Assembly: GCA_025357895.1 (NCBI GenBank)
Contig: JANYLL010000129.1
Span: 1-19,417 of the forward strand
Direction of reading: 5' to 3'
Source: Ignavibacteriota bacterium
Lineage (GTDB): Bacteria; Bacteroidota; Ignavibacteria; Palsa-1295
DNA length: 19,417 nucleotides
Shown here: piece by piece, positions 15,207-19,417 of the stretch
Layout of the letters: every line of letters starts with the position of its first letter
Position numbering within the stretch: the stretch's first letter is position 1
Program-made: the position numbers and the translations under genes
The notes under the pieces: generated by a model
The model's database searches: none
What the model saw: the letters and a program-made list of their open reading frames with translations, nothing else
What the model was told of the DNA's origin: nothing

Positions 15207-17318
15207 TTATTTCAGGTCCCTTTCGATGGTTATCCGCACCGTGCGTGAAAGAAATCTGCCTTCAGCATTGCTATTATCGAAAAGAACATCTTTTGCGCCG
15301 CGAGCTTCAAGATTAAATGTCGGAGCAAGCCTTCCGAGTTTATGCAAACGTGACGATAGCAAAAGCGAGGCACGGCTTGCACGGTCATACGAAAGATGTT
15401 CGTTGTAGTTCGGATCGCCCGTGATATCGGTATGACCGATCAATGAAACCCGGGAATCCGAAGTTATCGAACTTGCAATGCGTTCTAAAATTTCATCGGA
15501 GATATTGCTTAACTCCGCAGAAGAACTATAGTCGAAAAGCAAAAGATGAAATCTCTCTAAACTTTTATCGGCAGTCGTATCGCTTGCATGCCTTGATCTG
15601 TTCTGTACTTCCTTCTTGATCTTAATATTTCCTGCAACAGATGCGGTTGCTCCGGCAGAATCTTCGATATCCATTTGCCATGTCACCGAGTCATTACTGC
15701 CGATAACATTTCCTTCGGCAATATCCCAAAGTAATTCGCCCCCGGCATTATTTGAAAGTCCGTCGATCGTCTTTATGATCTTCCCGCCTTGTTTGATTGT
15801 GATGATCTGGCTTTTAAGTCCGTTGAAATTTGAAACGATATTTGATTTGAATACAATATTTGGCGGAGTAGCTGTTCTCTCAATGCGATGAGTTTCGATC
15901 GGTTCGATGAGCGATGGAGTGTTGGTTGTAATTTCGATACGGCGGTTCTCTGCTTGACCTGTTGGAGCATTTTCATCGGATGCTTGTTCGGGCAGCGAAC
16001 GTGATCTGACTCTGATCCTCGATGGAGCAATATTCCAAACGTCCTGCAAATATTTTGCAGTATGTTCAGCACGCAGTAGTGATATTTCCGATGCTGCTAC
16101 AGAATCACCGCTTGAATGCAAACTTCGCGTTCCGGTGATCGTTATTTTCGATGCGGGCTTTTCCTGCATACGCTTGCCGAGAATGTTCAGCACTTCATAA
16201 TGGATACCAAGTGCGTCGAGTGTATATAATGACGTAGGATCGAATGATCTGGTTTGGCGCGTATCCGAAAATGAATGATATCGTTTCGGAATATCAGATG
16301 AGCCGTCATCAAAGAAAACATAATTCAATGTAGGAGCCACATCCGTTACACGAACATTTTGGATTGCAATGACTGGCTCCTGGACTTCGTCGCCCGATTC
16401 TGTCTTGCCTACTGCCTTTACTGAAACTCGTAATATACTTTTTATAGGGGCAGGTTCTTCTTTCCTTGTCTCGGCAATTGGCGGCGGTTCTTCGATATGC
16501 GGCGGAGGAATATATTCAACCGGCGCTGAGACAGGCAATGCATACATCAATGAAATTATTCCACCGATAGACCATGCACGGTAATTCGATCCGTTCGCTA
16601 AAACAATAGGGGAAAGAGGTAAACTTCCACGGACTTCGGGACTAAGAGTTAAGTTTGGTCGGATCGCTATATCATAGCCTGCACCAAATTCCAATGTTGC
16701 AGCAAAAGCCTTTGCTCCAAGTGCTCCGCCCGATACCGTCCGAGTCGAAAGAGAATTTTCCGTATAGACATATTTTGCCGGAAGATTTTCTGTTTGATCA
16801 TACGTATGATGAATAAGTATTGCAAGTCCTGCCCCTGCTTCTAAATGGAGCCTTGAAAAAGGTCGCCATGCAAGAAGTGCATCAAGAGATATAGTTTTAA
16901 GATTTGCCGAATAATTACGTGTCCGAAAAACCTGAACAGTATCATTTGAAAGATCGTATGCATGCTCGGTAGTAAAAGGACTTGTAACGAAGGAAGATGA
17001 AAGATCATGGTAACCGATCTGCGGCATCAAAGAAAGATCTTCAAAGGGCAAGGGAATTTCCATCCTGCCAAAAAACGAGGCACCCGGCGCGCTGCCATTT
17101 TGGAAAACTCCGCAAAGAACATCCCCTGTATATGCTTCAATAAAAGTGCGCGTTATATTCGAGCCGAATCCTCCGCCGACGCCAATTCGAACCGGACGTT
17201 CATCGGTTTGAGCTTTTAGTACGATAGGAAAAAGAAATAATATAAAAAGACCTGCCCGAACCAGATTGGTTATCTGCGGAGATTCAATTACATTGAGGAC
17301 TTCATGTCCTTGTTTCAT
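15207..17318 (-). CDS. Outer-membrane protein with N-terminal barrel and two OmpA-like domains
   Basis: A signal peptide (hydrophobic AGLFILFLFPIVLKA, cut before Q) leads into a Gly-rich beta-barrel-like region (VRIGVGGGFGSNITR to about residue 250, with alternating strands). A Pro-rich linker (EYIPPPHIEEPPP) follows. Two OmpA-type domains come next. The first (about 325-470) has SLLRAEHTAKYLQDVW and ENRRIEI but lacks the usual GH(T/S)D aspartate. The second (about 588-700) is canonical: LFDYSSSAEL, GHTD, then NEHLSYDRASRASLLLSSRL and the closing SRTVRITIE. An Ig-like stretch lies between them. The second domain should bind peptidoglycan and tie the outer membrane to the wall. I use ATG 17318 (703 residues) because it gives the most plausible signal peptide; ATG 17339 and TTG 17360 are alternatives. 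The stop abuts the ATG of the ASH gene. Confidence 0.88.
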   Translation of the reverse strand: MKQGHEVLNVIESPQITNLVRAGLFILFLFPIVLKAQTDERPVRIGVGGGFGSNITRTFIEAYTGDVLCGVFQNGSAPGASFFGRMEIPLPFEDLSLMPQIGYHDLSSSFVTSPFTTEHAYDLSNDTVQVFRTRNYSANLKTISLDALLAWRPFSRLHLEAGAGLAILIHHTYDQTENLPAKYVYTENSLSTRTVSGGALGAKAFAATLEFGAGYDIAIRPNLTLSPEVRGSLPLSPIVLANGSNYRAWSIGGIISLMYALPVSAPVEYIPPPHIEEPPPIAETRKEEPAPIKSILRVSVKAVGKTESGDEVQEPVIAIQNVRVTDVAPTLNYVFFDDGSSDIPKRYHSFSDTRQTRSFDPTSLYTLDALGIHYEVLNILGKRMQEKPASKITITGTRSLHSSGDSVAASEISLLRAEHTAKYLQDVWNIAPSRIRVRSRSLPEQASDENAPTGQAENRRIEITTNTPSLIEPIETHRIERTATPPNIVFKSNIVSNFNGLKSQIITIKQGGKIIKTIDGLSNNAGGELLWDIAEGNVIGSNDSVTWQMDIEDSAGATASVAGNIKIKKEVQNRSRHASDTTADKSLERFHLLLFDYSSSAELSNISDEILERIASSITSDSRVSLIGHTDITGDPNYNEHLSYDRASRASLLLSSRLHKLGRLAPTFNLEARGAKDVLFDNSNAEGRFLSRTVRITIERDLK

Positions 17319-17408
17319 GACTATTTTTTCGTGTGTCATTTCAAGCCAACGATCTGGCAATAACCCACTATAAAAAGGCTCAGGGAGTGAAGAAAGTTCG
17401 CCTGTTAC

Positions 17409-17461
17409 GGATTCCTCAGTCGCTCATTCGCTAAAACGAATTTCGGCTCCTTCGGAATGAC
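17409..17461. repeat. Partial copy of the palindromic repeat
   Basis: This 53-base segment matches 10567-10619 closely (GGATTCCTCAGT, then ATTCGCTAAA-CGAATTTCGGC, then CTCCTTCGGAATGAC), differing only at a few bases near the middle. The hairpin ATTCGCT..CGAAT is kept with one changed base. It lies upstream of the OmpA-like gene in the same orientation as the 10469-10619 element. The left two thirds of that element are absent here. Confidence 0.8.
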
Positions 17462-17503
17462 AATGTAATTCAAATGACACACTCCTCCTTATCATTAGAT
17501 AAT

Positions 17504-17538
17504 AAAGAAAAGAGTGATGTTTACATCCCTCTTTCTTT
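17504..17538 (-). terminator. Probable intrinsic terminator after the anti-sigma gene
   Basis: Arms 17524-17538 and 17504-17519 pair over 15 bases with one bulge and one mismatch around a 4-base loop. It sits 20 bases after the stop of the minus-strand gene at 17558 and has A/T-rich flanks on both sides, so it may work in either direction. It would separate the sigma/anti-sigma pair from the OmpA-like gene. Confidence 0.6.
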
Positions 17539-17557
17539 TTATCTTTGGGAGCAATAT

Positions 17558-18217
17558 TTATTTCTTCTGAGCATCTCCCGGTTTTTGAATGCTATTATCT
17601 ACAGCAACCTTACCGGGTTTATTATTATTGATGATAGGAGTGCTTGGTAGTTGTTGGTTTCTATCGGTATTTATAGCATTATGTGTGACCGAAGCTCTCG
17701 AGCTGTGCTTCGGCTGGTTTTTTATTGGATCATTCGTGAGCGGGGCGGATATACTTTTTTCCGGAGCAGGTACTATAACAGGAGAAGAAGTGACCGGCGC
17801 TGAAGTTCTATTGGCTTCATGTGAGGGATTTACGTTTGCCGGCATTAAGAAAGCGGTACCCAATATTCCTGCTAATAATCCGGCAGTGATAGAGATCGCA
17901 GGACGTCTGAACATCGAGCCCATATTTTGCAAGAAAGATGTTGGGACTATCGAGGCTTCAACTTCCTGCTGCTTTAATGCGGATGGGACTAACGCTCCGC
18001 CCAGACCAAGCGCAGTAAGCGTTTTAGATCTGGCGAACATCGGGCTGCCTGAAGTATCTTTATCTTCACGGACGGCTTTGAGCAATTCGAGCTGCGAACG
18101 GAATGCCATGCGCATATCATCTCTGGCGGCGACATTGATCAGGAAATTCTGTTCCTGAGAGCTTGTCATTTGACGCTCGAAATATTGCTGTAATTGTTCT
18201 TCGTCTTTAATATTCAT
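17558..18217 (-). CDS. Probable membrane anti-sigma factor
   Basis: The 219-residue protein begins with a helical cytoplasmic part (DEEQLQQYFERQMTSSQEQNFLI, then RDDMRMAFRSQLELLKAVRE), resembling the N-terminal sigma-binding helices of anti-sigma factors, but without the zinc-binding HxxxCxxC motif. A single membrane helix lies at 107-126 (AISITAGLLAGILGTAFLM). The outer part (about 130-219) is low-complexity, rich in Pro, Ser, Thr and Asn (SAPVTSSPVIVPAPEKS), and looks like a flexible periplasmic tail without a recognisable sensor fold. The call rests mainly on position: its start is 24 bases after the stop of the ECF sigma gene on the same strand, the standard arrangement. Without that neighbour it would be an unknown single-span protein. 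No Shine-Dalgarno site is visible. Confidence 0.65.
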   Translation of the reverse strand: MNIKDEEQLQQYFERQMTSSQEQNFLINVAARDDMRMAFRSQLELLKAVREDKDTSGSPMFARSKTLTALGLGGALVPSALKQQEVEASIVPTSFLQNMGSMFRRPAISITAGLLAGILGTAFLMPANVNPSHEANRTSAPVTSSPVIVPAPEKSISAPLTNDPIKNQPKHSSRASVTHNAINTDRNQQLPSTPIINNNKPGKVAVDNSIQKPGDAQKK

Positions 18218-18241
18218 TGGGGTAACTATTATGTGATGCTA

Positions 18242-18937
18242 TTAATGTTCTTTTGATAAATATGGCAACTTAATTGAGCCGTCATCCTCTTCGGTCAAAC
18301 CGAGCCAGCCTGCGATCAATTTCCGAAGACGGATCCGGGCACGGAATGCTATAGTCTTAATACCGTTTTCCGTTTTTCCGAGCAGAATACCGATATCACC
18401 ATAACTGAATCCGGAATACTCATGCAGGACGAATACTTCGCGCTGCTCGATCGGCAATTTTGCTAAAGCCTGCGAGATCAGCGTTCTGATTTCTTCCTGC
18501 TCATTTTGGCTATCTAATGTAACACTTGCCAATGAGCTATTGAGTTCGACCTTACCCCGGGAGCGGATCCATTCCCGACGCACTGCATTAAGACACGTAT
18601 TACGTGCCGTACGAAAGAGAAGTGATTGGAACCTGCCTACTTCGGTCCGTTTCATGCGAAGCTCGAATATTACAGTCCAGATTTCCTGGAAGGCATCTTC
18701 GGCAACTCGCTGATCCGGGCACATCTTTCTGCAATAATGCAGCAGGGGCGCTTCGTACTTGGCATAAAGTGTCAGAAATGCATCGTCTCGTCCGCCGATA
18801 AAATCGCGAACCAGAGCCAGATCGAGCTGGTCATCCTCGGAGAGAGGAGTGAGAGCTACCGGAGCCTCGGGAAGCGGCGCAAACGCCTCTTCCGTCAGTT
18901 CTTCGGTCTCATCAAGTAGACTGGTAATTTCTTCCAC
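18242..18937 (-). CDS. ECF-type RNA polymerase sigma factor
   Basis: Region 2 is present at about 45-115 (FLTLYAKYEAPLLHYCRKMC, AEDAFQEIWTVIFELR, then FQSLLFRTARNTCLN). Region 4 lies at about 165-222 (LPIEQREVFVLHEYSGFSYG, then DIGILLGKTENGIKTIAFRA and RIRLRKLI). No region 3 separates them, which defines the ECF (group 4) class. It directs RNA polymerase to a small set of promoters, usually for envelope or stress genes. An acidic Glu-rich extension of about 40 residues precedes region 2, longer than usual. The only possible start is GTG 18937, as no other start codon precedes region 2. The next gene, 24 bases downstream, is a probable membrane anti-sigma factor. Its targets are unknown; the downstream OmpA/ASH pair is the obvious candidate. 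Confidence 0.93.
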   Translation of the reverse strand: MEEITSLLDETEELTEEAFAPLPEAPVALTPLSEDDQLDLALVRDFIGGRDDAFLTLYAKYEAPLLHYCRKMCPDQRVAEDAFQEIWTVIFELRMKRTEVGRFQSLLFRTARNTCLNAVRREWIRSRGKVELNSSLASVTLDSQNEQEEIRTLISQALAKLPIEQREVFVLHEYSGFSYGDIGILLGKTENGIKTIAFRARIRLRKLIAGWLGLTEEDDGSIKLPYLSKEH

Positions 18938-19188
18938 GTTTTATGCTTTGTGTGATTCTCCTACTTTAAAAGACACTTGAGATGTCATTTGGTTACAAAA
19001 AAATATGAAGAATTTTTACGACATAGCGTTTTCAGCCCGTTTTCGGCATTTTTAGTTGGGGATAAATTGGTGACCTAGCGGGGGTGCCCTTCTAAAGTCC
19101 ATATAGGAAAGCCTCGAAGATGCATTTTTCAGAAGGTGATAGATCAATTAAATGCTTATATACTCCCAAAAGAATGTGCGGGCATTCT

Positions 19189-19201
19189 CATTCGTCGAAT
19201 G
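19189..19201. repeat. Short palindrome upstream of the sigma gene
   Basis: CATTCG-T-CGAATG is a perfect 6-base inverted repeat with a 1-base centre, about 250 bases upstream of the sigma gene. It is a plausible protein site but common by chance in a region of this length. Confidence 0.3.
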
Positions 19202-19349
19202 TATGGATATTGTAACAATTTTCCAAAATTATGTAACATTTCTTGTATCGCGGTTTCGTAATTTTGTTGATGTATTGTATGTCTGATCGGAATAGTTTTA
19301 TCGTAAGCACACAAGAAGGGACTGCTTGGGGAGGTTGTCCTTTTTTGAA

Positions 19350-19394
19350 TATCCGCCATGTGGAAAAACATGGCGGATAGCTTGCGATTTTTTT
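19350..19394 (+). terminator. Orphan plus-strand hairpin with T run
   Basis: An 11-base perfect stem (TATCCGCCATG, 19350-19360, with 19369-19379) closes an A-rich 8-base loop. Seven T begin eight bases after the stem. That gap is longer than in classical terminators, so the call is tentative. No plus-strand gene precedes it in this window. Confidence 0.45.
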
Positions 19395-19417
19395 CTATTT
19401 GTATCAAACCACAGTAC

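Larger units (their letters stand above)
18938..19417. other. 480-base region without a credible gene
   Basis: This region contains the upstream sequence of the sigma gene. I see no tRNA, no known riboswitch and no convincing coding frame. Notable points are a near-duplicated TTTTCAGCCC / GTTTTCGGC stretch at 19028-19048, a 13-base palindrome CATTCGTCGAATG (19189-19201), and the hairpin at 19350-19379. A single-codon TTG-started minus-strand frame (19156-19407) overlaps the hairpin and resembles no known protein. Confidence 0.5.

Noticed and set aside
17391..17400. CGAACTTTCT on the minus strand upstream of the OmpA-like gene, resembling an ECF -35 (GGAACTT)
   Set aside because: No matching -10 at the right distance and no second copy upstream of the sigma gene; too weak to call.
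17589..18158. 189-codon plus-strand frame antisense to the anti-sigma gene
   Set aside because: The minus-strand frame has the right position after the sigma gene and a sensible domain order; the plus frame has no domain and no promoter or ribosome site.
19080..19110. CGGGGGTGCCC, resembling the start of a TPP riboswitch
   Set aside because: The other conserved pieces (CTGAGA and the ACCC..GAACCTGA part) are missing, and the neighbouring gene is a sigma factor.
19156..19407. Minus-strand 83-codon frame
   Set aside because: It starts with TTG, spans the perfect hairpin at 19350-19379, has no recognisable domain and a composition that looks like translated non-coding sequence.

Overview
The window looks like a chromosomal segment of a Gram-negative bacterium of the Bacteroidota/Chlorobiota (FCB) group; a Kapabacteria- or Ignavibacteria-like lineage is my best guess. 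The reasons are three proteins built for export (two ending in type IX secretion-style 'PNP...' sorting tails), a giant protein of ASH-type (choice-of-anchor D) modules, an OmpA-like protein with two peptidoglycan-binding-type domains, and the general lack of strong Shine-Dalgarno sites (ftsZ is the clear exception). Taxonomy is inferred from gene content only.

Layout. (1) 1-3791, plus strand: end of the division cluster, ftsQ (cut by the left edge), ftsA and ftsZ, closed by a strong intrinsic terminator. A palindromic repeat sits between ftsA and ftsZ. (2) 3873-5955: a MerR-type regulator on the plus strand, overlapping tail to tail with a minus-strand membrane acyltransferase that follows a small unknown gene. 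(3) 6079-9760: an AT-richer stretch, judged by eye. It holds an exported VOC/glyoxalase-like protein, a seven-repeat beta-propeller protein with a sorting tail, a cysteine-rich exported protein whose start is out of frame, and a small AraC-type regulator with a paired direct repeat just upstream. (4) 9815-10372: dCTP deaminase. (5) 10644-18937, minus strand: ECF sigma factor, membrane-anchored probable anti-sigma factor, a terminator, then an OmpA-type outer-membrane protein whose stop codon abuts the start of a 1520-residue ASH/LamG/cohesin-like surface protein. (6) 18938-19417: 480 bases with no credible gene, ending in an orphan hairpin followed by a T run.

How the genes fit together. Region 1 is standard division machinery: FtsQ in the periplasm, FtsA as membrane tether and FtsZ as the ring polymer. 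Region 5 reads as an envelope/surface module: a sigma/anti-sigma switch beside an outer-membrane-to-peptidoglycan anchor that is translationally adjacent to a very large exported surface protein. That the sigma factor controls the pair is inference only. Members of one palindromic repeat family lie on both sides of the OmpA/ASH pair.

I found no CRISPR array, transposase, tRNA or rRNA. The best leads are the paired direct repeat and TATAAT box upstream of the AraC-type gene, the out-of-frame start of the cysteine-rich gene, the two C-terminal-peptide-like motifs in FtsZ, the division of the giant ASH protein into cysteine-bearing and cysteine-free modules, and the same-orientation repeats bracketing the OmpA/ASH pair.
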